Translations under genes and position numbers: made by a program
Notes under the pieces: generated by a model
What the model was told of the DNA's origin: nothing
What the model saw: only the letters and a program-made list of their open reading frames with translations
Database searches by the model: none
DNA from: Pseudomonas entomophila L48
GTDB taxonomy: Bacteria; Pseudomonadota; Gammaproteobacteria; Pseudomonadales; Pseudomonadaceae
Reading direction: 5' to 3'
Assembly: GCF_000026105.1 (NCBI RefSeq)
Contig: NC_008027.1
Span: 492,501 to 556,500, forward strand
Length of the DNA stretch: 64,000 nucleotides
Shown: piece after piece, positions 35,772 through 47,162 of the stretch
Layout of the letters: each line of letters starts with the position of its first letter
How positions within the stretch are numbered: position 1 is the stretch's first letter

Positions 35772-36773
35772 ATGCAGATTTCGGTAAATGAGTTTCTGAC
35801 ACCCCGCCACATCGATGTGCAGGTTGTCAGTCCAACCCGCGCCAAGATCACGCTCGAGCCTCTCGAGCGTGGCTTCGGCCATACCCTGGGCAACGCGCTG
35901 CGCCGCATCCTGTTGTCCTCCATGCCTGGCTGTGCAGTAGTCGAGGCCGAGATCGACGGCGTACTCCATGAGTACTCCGCGATCGAAGGTGTACAGGAAG
36001 ACGTCATTGAAATCCTGTTGAACCTGAAAGGCCTGGCTATCAAACTGCACGGTCGTGACGAAGTTACGCTGACCTTGTCGAAAAAGGGTTCGGGGGTGGT
36101 TACCGCTGCCGATATTCAGCTGGATCACGATGTCGAGATCGTCAACCCCGATCACGTAATCGCGAACCTGGCGTCCAACGGCGCCCTGAACATGAAGCTC
36201 ACCGTAGCTCGTGGTCGCGGTTACGAGCCGGCCGACTCCCGTCAGACTGACGAAGACGAAAGCCGCAGCATTGGTCGCCTTCAGCTGGACGCTTCGTTCA
36301 GCCCGGTGCGTCGTATCGCCTATGTGGTCGAGAACGCCCGTGTTGAACAGCGTACCAACCTGGACAAGCTGGTCATCGATCTGGAAACCAACGGTACCCT
36401 GGATCCTGAAGAGGCTATCCGTCGTGCCGCGACCATCCTGCAACAGCAGCTGGCCGCGTTCGTCGACCTCAAAGGTGACAGCGAGCCGGTTGTGGTCGAG
36501 CAGGAAGACGAGATCGATCCGATCCTGCTGCGCCCGGTTGACGACCTGGAACTGACCGTACGTTCGGCCAACTGCCTCAAGGCGGAGAACATCTACTACA
36601 TCGGCGACCTGATTCAGCGTACCGAAGTAGAGCTGTTGAAGACTCCTAACCTGGGCAAGAAGTCCCTGACTGAAATCAAGGACGTCCTGGCCTCCCGTGG
36701 TCTGTCTCTCGGCATGCGCCTCGACAACTGGCCGCCTGCAAGTCTTAAGAAGGACGACAAGGCGACTGCCTGA
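35772..36773 (+). CDS. rpoA: RNA polymerase subunit alpha
   Basis: The alpha dimer scaffolds RNA polymerase assembly and its C-terminal domain reads UP elements and activators. The 333-residue product has the NTD ([20 protein letters not shown], residues about 33-52), an acidic linker with EDEIDP, and the alpha-CTD with [14 protein letters not shown] and [20 protein letters not shown]. It follows rpsD by 22 bases. Confidence 0.98.
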
Positions 36774-36815
36774 TCGTCGTAATCACCGAACGTAGTGTTT
36801 GGTAAGGAATGAATC

Positions 36816-37202
36816 ATGCGTCATCGTAAAAGTGGACGTCACCTGAGCCGTACCAGCTCTCACCGCAAGGCTATGTTCCAGAACATGGCAGTGTCGCTGA
36901 TCGAGCACGAGCTGATCAAAACCACCCTGCCGAAAGCCAAGGAACTGCGCCGCGTTGCCGAGCCGCTGATCACCCTGGCCAAGGAAGACAGCGTAGCCAA
37001 CCGTCGTCTGGCCTTCGACCGTACCCGTTCGAAGTCCGCCGTTGGCAAACTGTTCAACGATCTGGGCAAGCGCTACGCCACCCGTCAAGGCGGCTACCTG
37101 CGCATCCTGAAGTGCGGTTTCCGCGCTGGCGACAACGCGCCTATGGCGTACGTCGAGCTGGTTGATCGTCCAGTCGGTGGTGCTGTAGAAGCTGCCGAGT
37201 AA
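36816..37202 (+). CDS. rplQ: 50S ribosomal protein L17
   Basis: L17 sits near the tunnel exit. The 128-residue product begins [20 protein letters not shown], typical of the family, and carries a slightly extended C terminus. It ends the alpha operon and is followed by a terminator. Confidence 0.97.
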   Translation: MRHRKSGRHLSRTSSHRKAMFQNMAVSLIEHELIKTTLPKAKELRRVAEPLITLAKEDSVANRRLAFDRTRSKSAVGKLFNDLGKRYATRQGGYLRILKCGFRAGDNAPMAYVELVDRPVGGAVEAAE

Positions 37203-37222
37203 GACGTTCTGTCTGCTACAAG

Positions 37223-37248
37223 AAACCGGGCCTAGTGCCCGGTTTTTT
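37223..37248 (+). terminator. Terminator of the alpha operon
   Basis: AAACCGGGC and GCCCGGTTTTTT pair around CTAGT, ending in a T run. Confidence 0.9.
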
Positions 37249-37374
37249 GTGTCTATATCAATTGAAAATATCTATCGAAACTAGAATTTCAATGAATTAG
37301 TTAATGGAATCATGCTCGCGGATACTCCTCTACATACCGCCTAGCCGGCGATTAGAGACCGATAAGGAGAGCCC

Positions 37375-38814
37375 ATGAGCAAGATTCTGACCACCGCCAG
37401 CGGTGCACCTGTAGCCGACAACCAGAATTCCCGTTCCGCAGGCCCTCGCGGCCCGTTGCTGCTCGACGATTTCCACCTGATCGAGAAGCTCGCCCACTTC
37501 AACCGCGAGAACATTCCCGAGCGGCGCGTGCACGCCAAGGGCTCGGGCGCCTATGGTACCTTCACTGTCACCCGCGATATCACTGACCTGTCCTGCGCCA
37601 AGCTGTTCAGCACCGTGGGCAAGCAGACCGAGACATTCCTGCGGTTCTCCACAGTGGGCGGTGAGCGTGGCTCGGCCGACACCGAGCGCGATCCTCGGGG
37701 CTTTGCGGTCAAGTTCTACACCGAGGAAGGTAACTGGGATATCGTCGGCAACAACACGCCGGTGTTCTTCATCCGTGACCCGTTGAAGTTCCCTGACTTC
37801 ATCCACACCCAGAAGCGCCACCCGCAGAGCAACCTGAAGAATGCCCAGATGATGTGGGACTTCTGGTCGCATTCGCCCGAAGCGCTGCACCAGGTCACCA
37901 TCCTGTTCTCCGACCGTGGAATTCCGGATGGCTACCGCCACATGCACGGCTTTGGCAGCCACACCTACAGCTTGATCAACGACAAGGGCGAGCGTACGTG
38001 GGTGAAGTGGCACTTCAAGACCCAGCAAGGCATCAAGAACCTGGCCCCGGCGGATGCTGCGCGCCTGGCGGGTACTGATCCTGACTACGCCCAACGAGAC
38101 CTGTTCGAGGCCATCGAGCGTGGCGACTTCCCACGTTGGACAGTCTGCATTCAGGTCATGAGCGAGGCCGAGGCCGCGAATCGCCAGGAGAACCCGTTCG
38201 ACGTGACCAAGACCTGGTCGCAGAAGGACTACCCGCTGATCGAAGTGGGCGTGTTGGAGCTGAATCGCAACCCGCTCAATTACTTCGCCGAGGTGGAGCA
38301 GGCGGCCTTCGGTCCGAGCAATATGGTCCCAGGTGTCGGCCTGTCGCCCGACCGCATGCTACAAGGCCGCGTGTTCGCCTACGCCGATGCCCATCGCTAC
38401 CGCGTGGGTACCAACCACCAGCAGTTGCCGGTCAATGCACCGCGCAGCCCAGTGCACAGCTACCAGCGTGACGGTGCCATGGCCACGGGCAGCTACGGTG
38501 GCGCACCGAACTATGAGCCGAACAGCTATGGCGATGCGCCGAAGCAGTCGCCACGTCACGCGGAGCCAGCACTGGCATTGAACGGCGCGGCTGATCGCTA
38601 CGATCACCGCGAGGACAACGACTATTACAGCCATGCTGGTGCGCTGTTCCGCCTGATGAGCGATGAGCAGCGAGCGCTGTTGATCAGCAACATTGCCGGG
38701 ACCCTCGCCGGGGTCAGTGAGGATGTGGTGCAGCGTCAGCTGCAACACTTCTTCAAGGCCGACCCAGCGTATGGTGAAGGTATCGCCAAGGCCTTGGGCA
38801 TGAATCTCGCCTAA
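37375..38814 (+). CDS. katA: Monofunctional haem catalase KatA
   Basis: Catalase splits hydrogen peroxide to water and oxygen. The 479-residue product fits the small-subunit (clade 3) haem catalases. Key residues are visible: catalytic His53 in [12 protein letters not shown], Asn126 in VGNNTPVF, and the haem-ligand Tyr336 in [12 protein letters not shown]. The start ATG 37375 has AAGGAGA upstream. Its location just before a ferritin gene and uvrA is the same as katA in P. aeruginosa. A 126-base upstream gap (37249-37374) is AT-rich and must hold its promoter; peroxide control by OxyR is expected from the family, but I could not define a site. A terminator follows. Confidence 0.96.
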   Translation: MSKILTTASGAPVADNQNSRSAGPRGPLLLDDFHLIEKLAHFNRENIPERRVHAKGSGAYGTFTVTRDITDLSCAKLFSTVGKQTETFLRFSTVGGERGSADTERDPRGFAVKFYTEEGNWDIVGNNTPVFFIRDPLKFPDFIHTQKRHPQSNLKNAQMMWDFWSHSPEALHQVTILFSDRGIPDGYRHMHGFGSHTYSLINDKGERTWVKWHFKTQQGIKNLAPADAARLAGTDPDYAQRDLFEAIERGDFPRWTVCIQVMSEAEAANRQENPFDVTKTWSQKDYPLIEVGVLELNRNPLNYFAEVEQAAFGPSNMVPGVGLSPDRMLQGRVFAYADAHRYRVGTNHQQLPVNAPRSPVHSYQRDGAMATGSYGGAPNYEPNSYGDAPKQSPRHAEPALALNGAADRYDHREDNDYYSHAGALFRLMSDEQRALLISNIAGTLAGVSEDVVQRQLQHFFKADPAYGEGIAKALGMNLA

Positions 38815-38831
38815 GTCGAAGTGATAAGAAG

Positions 38832-38856
38832 AACCGCCCTCATTTGGGCGGTTTTT
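38832..38856 (+). terminator. Terminator after katA
   Basis: AACCGCCC and GGGCGGTT pair around TCATT, followed by TTT. Confidence 0.85.
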
Positions 38857-38976
38857 CAATGAAAATCACTACCGTTCAACCATTTTTTTGCATCTTATTG
38901 CGCATTTCTCAGTGACCGCGAGCAGAAGCTGGTTCAAACTATGTTCATTGACGCATTCACAGGGAGAAGCAGGGCG

Positions 38977-39441
38977 ATGCAAGGTCACCCGGACGTAATC
39001 AACTACCTCGTCACGTTGCTCAAAGGCGAGCTGGCCGCGCGCGACCAGTACTTCATTCACTCGCGGATGTACGAAGACTGGGGGCTGGGCAAGCTCTACG
39101 AGCGTATCAACCACGAGATGGAAGAAGAGACCCAGCACGCCGATGCGCTAATGCGCCGTATCCTGATGCTCGAAGGTACGCCCGACATGCGCGCCGACGA
39201 CCTGGAAGTGGGCACCACCGTGCCGGAGATGATCGAGGCCGACTTGAAGCTCGAGTACAAGGTCCGCGCCGCGTTGTGCAAGGGCATCGAGCTGTGCGAA
39301 CTGCACAAGGACTACATCAGCCGCGACATTCTGCGCGCGCAACTGGCGGATACCGAAGAAGATCACACCTACTGGCTGGAGAAGCAGCAAGGGTTGATCA
39401 AGGCCATTGGCCTGGAGAACTACCTGCAATCGCAGATGTGA
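38977..39441 (+). CDS. ftnA: Bacterial ferritin of the FtnA type (often called bacterioferritin)
   Basis: The 154-residue product is a four-helix ferritin of the bacterioferritin-like family that oxidises Fe(II) and stores iron in a 24-mer. Ferroxidase ligands fit: Glu18 in GELAARDQY, Glu51 and His54 in EEETQHAD, Glu127 and His130 in EEDHTYW. Residue 52 is Thr, whereas haem-binding bacterioferritins have Met there, so it probably cannot bind haem. P. aeruginosa FtnA (PA4235), also beside katA, shares this trait. ATG 38977 ([18 protein letters not shown]) is chosen with AGGG upstream; ATG 38941 adds 12 atypical residues. It may work with KatA to limit Fenton chemistry. Confidence 0.9.
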   Translation: MQGHPDVINYLVTLLKGELAARDQYFIHSRMYEDWGLGKLYERINHEMEEETQHADALMRRILMLEGTPDMRADDLEVGTTVPEMIEADLKLEYKVRAALCKGIELCELHKDYISRDILRAQLADTEEDHTYWLEKQQGLIKAIGLENYLQSQM

Positions 39442-39450
39442 TCGGGCGGC

Positions 39451-39529
39451 CCTGTTCGCCGGCAAGCCGGCTCCTACGGGGGCCCAGGTGCGCCGCTCTT
39501 CTGTAGGAGCCAGCTTGCTGGCGAACAGG
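39451..39529. repeat. Inverted pair of REP elements
   Basis: Two 27-base units in opposite orientation (39451-39477 and 39503-39529) sit 25 bases apart between ftnA and uvrA. The reverse complement of the first and the second differ at two positions only; each unit forms its own hairpin (GCCGGCTTGCCGGC versus GCCAGCTTGCTGGC), and the two differences compensate each other in the stem. Related to the unit at 2767. Typical of Pseudomonas REP doublets mobilised by RAYT transposases. Confidence 0.8.
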
Positions 39530-39545
39530 TCGGTGCAGGCCACAC

Positions 39546-39586
39546 AAAAAAAGCCCCTGGCATTCAACGATGCCAGGGGCTTTTTC
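39546..39586. terminator. Bidirectional terminator between ftnA and uvrA
   Basis: AAAAAAGCCCCTGGCA and TGCCAGGGGCTTTTT pair around TTCAACGA. The A run and T run on either side let it act for ftnA (plus strand) and for uvrA (minus strand), which converge here. Confidence 0.92.
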
Positions 39587-39594
39587 ATATCAGG

Positions 39595-42429
<2,835 letters not shown>

Positions 42430-42460
42430 TGCGGCCTCGCTCGGCGGGCATAAACACAGG

Positions 42461-42490
42461 AGTATACGGCGCGCTGCCAGTACGCGGCAA
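42461..42490 (-). promoter_or_regulatory. Probable uvrA promoter
   Basis: On the minus strand, TTGCCG (42490-42485) and TATACT (42466-42461) are separated by 18 bases, about 30 bases before the uvrA GTG. I see no LexA box matching CTG-N10-CAG with the usual AT-rich centre here. Confidence 0.5.
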
Positions 42491-42558
42491 AGCGTCACGT
42501 ATATGCCGTCAACGCGTCGGACTGATAGAATCGCCGCCGGTTCACACGAGGTTATTCC

Positions 42559-43953
42559 ATGCACGACACCCACAACGAGCGCATGAGTGGCAGCGAAACC
42601 CGCGCCGCTAGCGGCCTGGCCCTGGTCTTTGCCTTTCGTATGCTGGGCATGTTCATGGTACTGCCGGTGCTGGCCACCTACGGCATGGACCTGGCCGGCG
42701 CCACCCCCGCGCTGATCGGCCTGGCCATCGGCGCCTATGGCCTGACCCAAGCCGTGTTGCAGATTCCGTTCGGGGTGATTTCCGACCGCATCGGCCGTCG
42801 CCCGGTGATCTACCTGGGGCTGGTGATCTTCGCTCTGGGCAGCGTGCTGGCGGCTCAGGCCGATTCGATCTGGGGCGTGATCGCCGGGCGTATCCTGCAA
42901 GGCGCGGGCGCTATTTCCGCGGCGGTGATGGCGCTGCTTTCCGACCTCACCCGCGAACAGCACCGGACCAAGGCCATGGCGATGATCGGCATGAGCATCG
43001 GCTTGTCGTTCGCCGTGGCGATGGTGATCGGGCCGCTGTTGACCCGCGCCTTTGGCTTGTCAGGATTGTTCCTCGCTACCGCAGGACTTGCCCTGGTTGG
43101 TATCGCCCTGATCGCCTTCGTTGTGCCCAACACCCACAGCACCTTGCAGCATCGCGAATCCGGCGTGGCCCGCCAGGCCCTCGGCCCGACCCTGCGTCAT
43201 CCGGACCTCCTGCGCCTGGATGTGGGCATCTTCATCCTCCATGCCATTCTCATGGCCAGCTTCGTGGCGCTGCCGCTGGCGTTCGTCGAGCGCGGCGGGT
43301 TGCCGAAAGAGCAGCACTGGTGGGTGTACCTGACCGCGCTGCTCGTCTCATTTTTTGCAATGGTCCCGTTCATCATCTACGGCGAGAAGAAGCGCAAGAT
43401 GAAACGCGTGCTGCTCGGGGCGGTCAGTGTGTTGCTGCTGGTGGAGGTGTTCTTCTGGCAGTGGGCTGACAACTTGCGCGGACTGGTGATCGGCACCGTG
43501 GTATTCTTTACTGCCTTCAACCTGCTGGAGGCATCCTTGCCTTCGCTGGTCAGCAAGGTGTCGCCCGCCGGCGGCAAAGGGACTGCGATGGGGGTGTACT
43601 CCACCAGCCAGTTCCTGGGTGCCGCGCTGGGAGGAATCATCGGTGGCTGGTTGTTCCAGCACGGTGGCCTGAGCATGGTGTTCCTCGGTTGCGCGGGCCT
43701 GTGTGCGGTGTGGCTGTTCACTGCATTGCGCATGAACGAGCCGCCCTACGTGACCAGCCTGCGCATGCCGCTGACGCCGGAGGCGGTCCGGGAAGCCGGG
43801 CTGACCGAGCGCTTGATGGCCGTGCCGGGTGTGACCGACGCCGTGGTGGTGGCAGAAGAAGCCGCCATCTATATCAAACTGGATACGAAAATTTTGGACC
43901 GTACGACCCTCGAGCGTCTGGTGAACCCAGCCTCTTCGGCGTGCGAAGCCTAG
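42559..43953 (+). CDS. MFS transporter, YajR-like, with C-terminal soluble domain
   Basis: A 464-residue major facilitator with about 12 membrane segments. Motif A reads [13 protein letters not shown] (residues about 73-85) and motif B is near [20 protein letters not shown]. After the last helix, residues about 395-464 form a soluble tail ([20 protein letters not shown] then AIYIKLDTK), resembling the ferredoxin-like YAM domain of E. coli YajR. The substrate is unknown. It is divergent from uvrA, with 129 bases between the starts, and lies 9 bases before ssb, so it may be co-transcribed with ssb. Confidence 0.85.
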   Translation: MHDTHNERMSGSETRAASGLALVFAFRMLGMFMVLPVLATYGMDLAGATPALIGLAIGAYGLTQAVLQIPFGVISDRIGRRPVIYLGLVIFALGSVLAAQADSIWGVIAGRILQGAGAISAAVMALLSDLTREQHRTKAMAMIGMSIGLSFAVAMVIGPLLTRAFGLSGLFLATAGLALVGIALIAFVVPNTHSTLQHRESGVARQALGPTLRHPDLLRLDVGIFILHAILMASFVALPLAFVERGGLPKEQHWWVYLTALLVSFFAMVPFIIYGEKKRKMKRVLLGAVSVLLLVEVFFWQWADNLRGLVIGTVVFFTAFNLLEASLPSLVSKVSPAGGKGTAMGVYSTSQFLGAALGGIIGGWLFQHGGLSMVFLGCAGLCAVWLFTALRMNEPPYVTSLRMPLTPEAVREAGLTERLMAVPGVTDAVVVAEEAAIYIKLDTKILDRTTLERLVNPASSACEA

Positions 43954-43962
43954 GAGAACGTT

Positions 43963-44505
43963 ATGGCCCGTGGGGTTAACAAAGTCATTCTGGTCGGTAC
44001 CTGCGGTCAGGATCCCGAAGTCCGCTACCTGCCCAACGGTAACGCCGTGACCAACCTGAGCCTGGCCACCAGCGAGCAGTGGACCGACAAGCAGTCCGGG
44101 CAGAAGGTCGAGCGTACTGAATGGCACCGCGTGTCGCTGTTCGGCAAGGTTGCCGAGATCGCCGGCGAGTACCTGCGCAAAGGTTCGCAGGTGTACATCG
44201 AAGGCAAGCTGCAGACCCGCGAGTGGGAAAAAGACGGTATCAAGCGCTACACCACCGAGATCATCGTCGACATGCAGGGCACCATGCAGCTGCTCGGTGG
44301 CCGTCCGCAGAACCAGCAGCAGGGCGGCGATCCGTACAACCAGGGTGGCGGCAACTACAACCAGGGTGGCCAGCAGCAGTACAACCAGGCGCCGCGCCAG
44401 CAGGCGCCGCGCCCGCAGCAGGCTCCTCAGCGTCCGGCACCGCAGCAGCCTGCCCCACAGCCGGCCGCTGACTTCGACAGCTTCGACGACGATATTCCGT
44501 TCTAA
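43963..44505 (+). CDS. ssb: Single-stranded DNA-binding protein
   Basis: SSB coats single-stranded DNA and recruits repair and replication proteins. The 180-residue product has the OB fold at residues 1-110 ([34 protein letters not shown]), a Gln/Pro/Gly/Asn-rich linker with repeated YNQGG and QQAPxP units (about residues 118-165), and the acidic tip DDDIPF that binds partners. Its own terminator follows. Placement beside divergent uvrA is conserved in many proteobacteria. Confidence 0.97.
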   Translation: MARGVNKVILVGTCGQDPEVRYLPNGNAVTNLSLATSEQWTDKQSGQKVERTEWHRVSLFGKVAEIAGEYLRKGSQVYIEGKLQTREWEKDGIKRYTTEIIVDMQGTMQLLGGRPQNQQQGGDPYNQGGGNYNQGGQQQYNQAPRQQAPRPQQAPQRPAPQQPAPQPAADFDSFDDDIPF

Positions 44506-44531
44506 GCCTGAAGTGTGACCGCTGGTTGCGA

Positions 44532-44562
44532 GCCCCCGGGACGAAAGTTTCGGGGGTTTTTT
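44532..44562 (+). terminator. Terminator after ssb
   Basis: CCCCCG and CGGGGG arms with an extended GGGACGAAAGTTTC hairpin are followed by TTTTTT. Confidence 0.88.
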
Positions 44563-45044
44563 GTTGCCGAGTACACCGGCGTGGTACTCAGTTCGAAACT
44601 GCAGCGCATGTGAAAACAACTTGATGGCACTATGCCATAGTTGAGGCATTTCGTCGGTTTAACAGTGCGCCTTCGTTCTGATCGTAACTTTTCCGACAGG
44701 TATTCCAGAAAAAAACGCAGCACGAAAACGCTGCGATTTTTTTTAATGGCTGTTAAATTTTTCAAAGAGTTATCCACGATACCTGATTGAGTTTCGTCAA
44801 TAACTTTTGCAGTTGCCTCAGGGATAATATTAGTCGGCATCAGGGAAACCCTGAGATGGTGTTTTCATTCCGCTTTTGCCTATCCTTTTGAGTGGTTGCA
44901 ATGTGGCATTGATGGCATTAGGCTATTCATCCGCTTGACCACCTGTTCACTGGATTGTGAACTGAATCGATAGAACTTCCCGACAGCAAAGTTTTGGAAC
45001 TCCGGTTCCGGAACCAATGTGCGAGTTCTAAATGCGAGAAATGG
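44563..45044 (+). promoter_or_regulatory. Non-coding region between ssb and the T6SS cluster
   Basis: About 480 bases without a supportable ORF, AT-richer than both flanks. It contains the inverted repeat ATGGCA-CTA-TGCCAT (44624-44638), a second terminator (44709-44744), the small hairpin TCAGGGAAACCCTGA (near 44845), a weak sigma-54-like match TGG-N11-GGCA (44893-44908, -24/-12 GG and GC ten bases apart), and the palindrome GGTTCCGGAACC (45004-45015). The T6SS promoter must lie here. None of these sites is proven. Confidence 0.55.
44709..44744. terminator. Orphan bidirectional terminator upstream of tssA
   Basis: CGCAGC and GCTGCG pair around ACGAAAAC, with seven A before and eight T after. 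The ssb transcript already has a terminator 147 bases upstream, so this second one is not explained by any annotated gene. Confidence 0.8.
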
Positions 45045-46601
45045 ATGTCTTATTCTTCTAAACTGGCTGCGCGCTATCTCGAACTCGGCAAGAATGCCGT
45101 CTCGCCGGGCTCCTTCGGTGGTGACGACGTGCGCTTCTCCACCGAGTTCGAAGCCCTCGAAGGTGAGCTGACCCGGGCCCAGTCGATCCATGCCAGCGGC
45201 CAGGTGGACTGGCTGAAGATCCTCGAGAACAGTGAAGCGCTGCTACGCGACCAGTCCAAGGATCTGCGCGTGGCCTCCTGGCTGACCTGGGCCCTGTTCC
45301 AGCGCGAATCCTACGCCGGCCTGCTGGCGGGTATCAGCCTGCTGCGCGAGCTGTGCGAGCACCATTGGGACGACGTCCACCCCGCCAAACCCCGTACCCG
45401 TTCCGCCGCCATCGGTTGGCTGGTGCCGCGCCTCGAGCAGGCGCTGGGCGCCGACATCGCGATCAAGGAGCAGTTGCCGCTGTTCCAGCAGATGGTCGAG
45501 CAACTGGCTGGCCTGGAGGCGGCGTTGTCTGCCCGGCTGGGCGACGATGCGCCGCTGCTGCTGCCCATCTGCCGCGCCCTCAAGGGCCAGGTCCAGCGTT
45601 CGGCCGACAACGAGCCGCAGCCCGGCGCGGTCGGCGCCATCGTCGCCCAGGTCAAGCAGGCGGCCACCCAGCTGTTCACCCCGGGCGAGCCGGTAGAGAA
45701 CGAGAAGGATGCGAATAAAGCCCTGCGCGCCCAGCAAGAGCAGGGCCGGCAGCTGTGCGTGTGGTGGCAGCGACAGAAAGCCACCGACCTGCGCGCCCTG
45801 CGCCTGAACCGCACGCTGCTGTGGCTGCCCATCGAGGCGATGCCCGAGCGTAACGCCGAAAACGTCACCGCCTTGCGCGGCCTGCCCGCCGACAAGCTCA
45901 AGAGCTACCGCGAGCGTTTCGAACAGGGCAACTACGCCGACCTGCTGGTGGAACTGGAGAACAGCGTGGCCAAGGCGCCGTTCTGGTTCGATGGCCAGCG
46001 CCTGGTGTGGGAATGCTGCCAGGCCCTGAACGTCGAGGCCGGCATGCGCGAGGTGGAGATGAACTTCGCCTCGCTGCTGCAGCGCCTGCCCAGCGTGATC
46101 GAGCTGAAGTTCCATGACGGCACCCCCTTCGCCGACCCCGAGACCCGCGCCTGGGTCGCCGCCCAGGTCACCCCTCACTTGCAGGCCGAGGTGGCTCAGC
46201 CGGTGGCCGAGCCCGGCATGCGCCAGATGCCCTGGGAGGAAGCCCTGGAGGCGGTGCAGCCGATCCTGCGCAAGGATGGCCTCAAGAGCGCGGTGCAACA
46301 CCTCAAACAGCAGATGCAGGGCGCCCACGGCGGGCGCGAGCGCTTTTTCTGGCAACTCAGCCAGGCGCGCCTCTGCTACACGGCCAAGAAATACGAACTG
46401 GCCAAGACCCAGCTGGAAGCCCTCGACGAGCAACTGCGCCAATCCGGCGTGGATGCCTGGGAACCCGACCTGTCGCTGCAGGTGCTGCACCTGCTGCATA
46501 CCTGTTGCGAGCTGCTGCCGCAGAACCATGTGGTGCGCGAACGCAAGGACGAGATCTACCGCCGACTGTGCCATCTCGATCTCGAAGTCGTACTCGAATA
46601 G
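45045..46601 (+). CDS. tssA: Type VI secretion protein TssA
   Basis: TssA primes and guides assembly of the T6SS baseplate and sheath. The 518-residue product has an ImpA-like N-terminal region (LLGISLLRELCEHHWDDVHP-like segment near residues 90-115) and a long C-terminal domain. ATG 45045 (MSYSSKLAARYLELGKNAVS) is chosen; the longer frame from 44994 adds 17 residues of unlikely sequence. No strong Shine-Dalgarno is visible (GCGAGAA), and the start codon lies inside AAATGGATGT, a fair match to the RsmA/CsrA motif. First gene of the cluster; tssB follows after 33 bases. Confidence 0.9.
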   Translation: MSYSSKLAARYLELGKNAVSPGSFGGDDVRFSTEFEALEGELTRAQSIHASGQVDWLKILENSEALLRDQSKDLRVASWLTWALFQRESYAGLLAGISLLRELCEHHWDDVHPAKPRTRSAAIGWLVPRLEQALGADIAIKEQLPLFQQMVEQLAGLEAALSARLGDDAPLLLPICRALKGQVQRSADNEPQPGAVGAIVAQVKQAATQLFTPGEPVENEKDANKALRAQQEQGRQLCVWWQRQKATDLRALRLNRTLLWLPIEAMPERNAENVTALRGLPADKLKSYRERFEQGNYADLLVELENSVAKAPFWFDGQRLVWECCQALNVEAGMREVEMNFASLLQRLPSVIELKFHDGTPFADPETRAWVAAQVTPHLQAEVAQPVAEPGMRQMPWEEALEAVQPILRKDGLKSAVQHLKQQMQGAHGGRERFFWQLSQARLCYTAKKYELAKTQLEALDEQLRQSGVDAWEPDLSLQVLHLLHTCCELLPQNHVVRERKDEIYRRLCHLDLEVVLE

Positions 46602-46634
46602 GCCCAAGGGCCATAACCCTCAAGGAGAAAACCA

Positions 46635-47135
46635 ATGGCCAAAGAAGGCTCGGTAGCCCCCAAGGAACGCATCAACGTCACGTTCAAACCCGCCACCGGT
46701 GGGGCTCAGGAAGAGATCGAACTGCCGTTGAAACTACTGGCGATCGGTGACTACACCCTGCGTGCCGACGATCGCAAGATCGAAGACCGCAAGCCGATCA
46801 GCATCGACAAGATGAACTTCGACGAGGTGCTGGCCAAGCAGGAACTGAGCATGACCCTGGCCGTGCCCAACCGCCTGCAGGAAGGTGCCGAAGGCGACGA
46901 GCTGGCGGTCAGCCTGCGCGTCAACACCATGAAGGACTTCAACCCGGCCAGCCTGGTCGAGCAAGTGCCGGAGCTGAAGAAGCTGATGGAACTGCGTGAA
47001 GCCCTGGTTGCCCTGAAAGGCCCGCTGGGCAACGCCCCGGCGTTCCGCAAGGCCATCGAAGGCGTGCTGGCCGACGGCGAGTCCCGCGAGCGCGTGCTCG
47101 GTGAGCTGGGCCTGAACGCCGCGCCTGACGCCTGA
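46635..47135 (+). CDS. tssB: Type VI secretion sheath small subunit TssB (VipA)
   Basis: TssB and TssC interlock to form the contractile sheath that fires the Hcp tube. The 166-residue product begins MAKEGSVAPKERINVTFKP and has the family segment LPLKLLAIGDYTLR and RKPISIDKMNFDEVL. An AAGGAG Shine-Dalgarno precedes ATG 46635. It is directly upstream of tssC, as always in these clusters. Confidence 0.96.
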   Translation: MAKEGSVAPKERINVTFKPATGGAQEEIELPLKLLAIGDYTLRADDRKIEDRKPISIDKMNFDEVLAKQELSMTLAVPNRLQEGAEGDELAVSLRVNTMKDFNPASLVEQVPELKKLMELREALVALKGPLGNAPAFRKAIEGVLADGESRERVLGELGLNAAPDA

Positions 47136-47162
47136 TCCCCCTAGTCAAGGAAGCTAATTGCC

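Noticed and set aside
37249-37374. OxyR-type binding site upstream of katA
   Set aside because: Two CTAT motifs occur (37253 and 37272), but their spacing does not fit the ATAG-N7-CTAT-N7-ATAG-N7-CTAT pattern, so no site is claimed.
42430-42558. LexA box in the uvrA/MFS intergenic region
   Set aside because: No CTGTATAT-type palindrome was found; near matches lack the conserved CTG or CAG half.
44299-44470. Repeats in the ssb linker as a possible mobile repeat or frameshift hotspot
   Set aside because: The CAGCAG-rich repeats encode the normal Gln/Pro/Gly linker of Pseudomonas SSB, and the reading frame is intact through DDDIPF.
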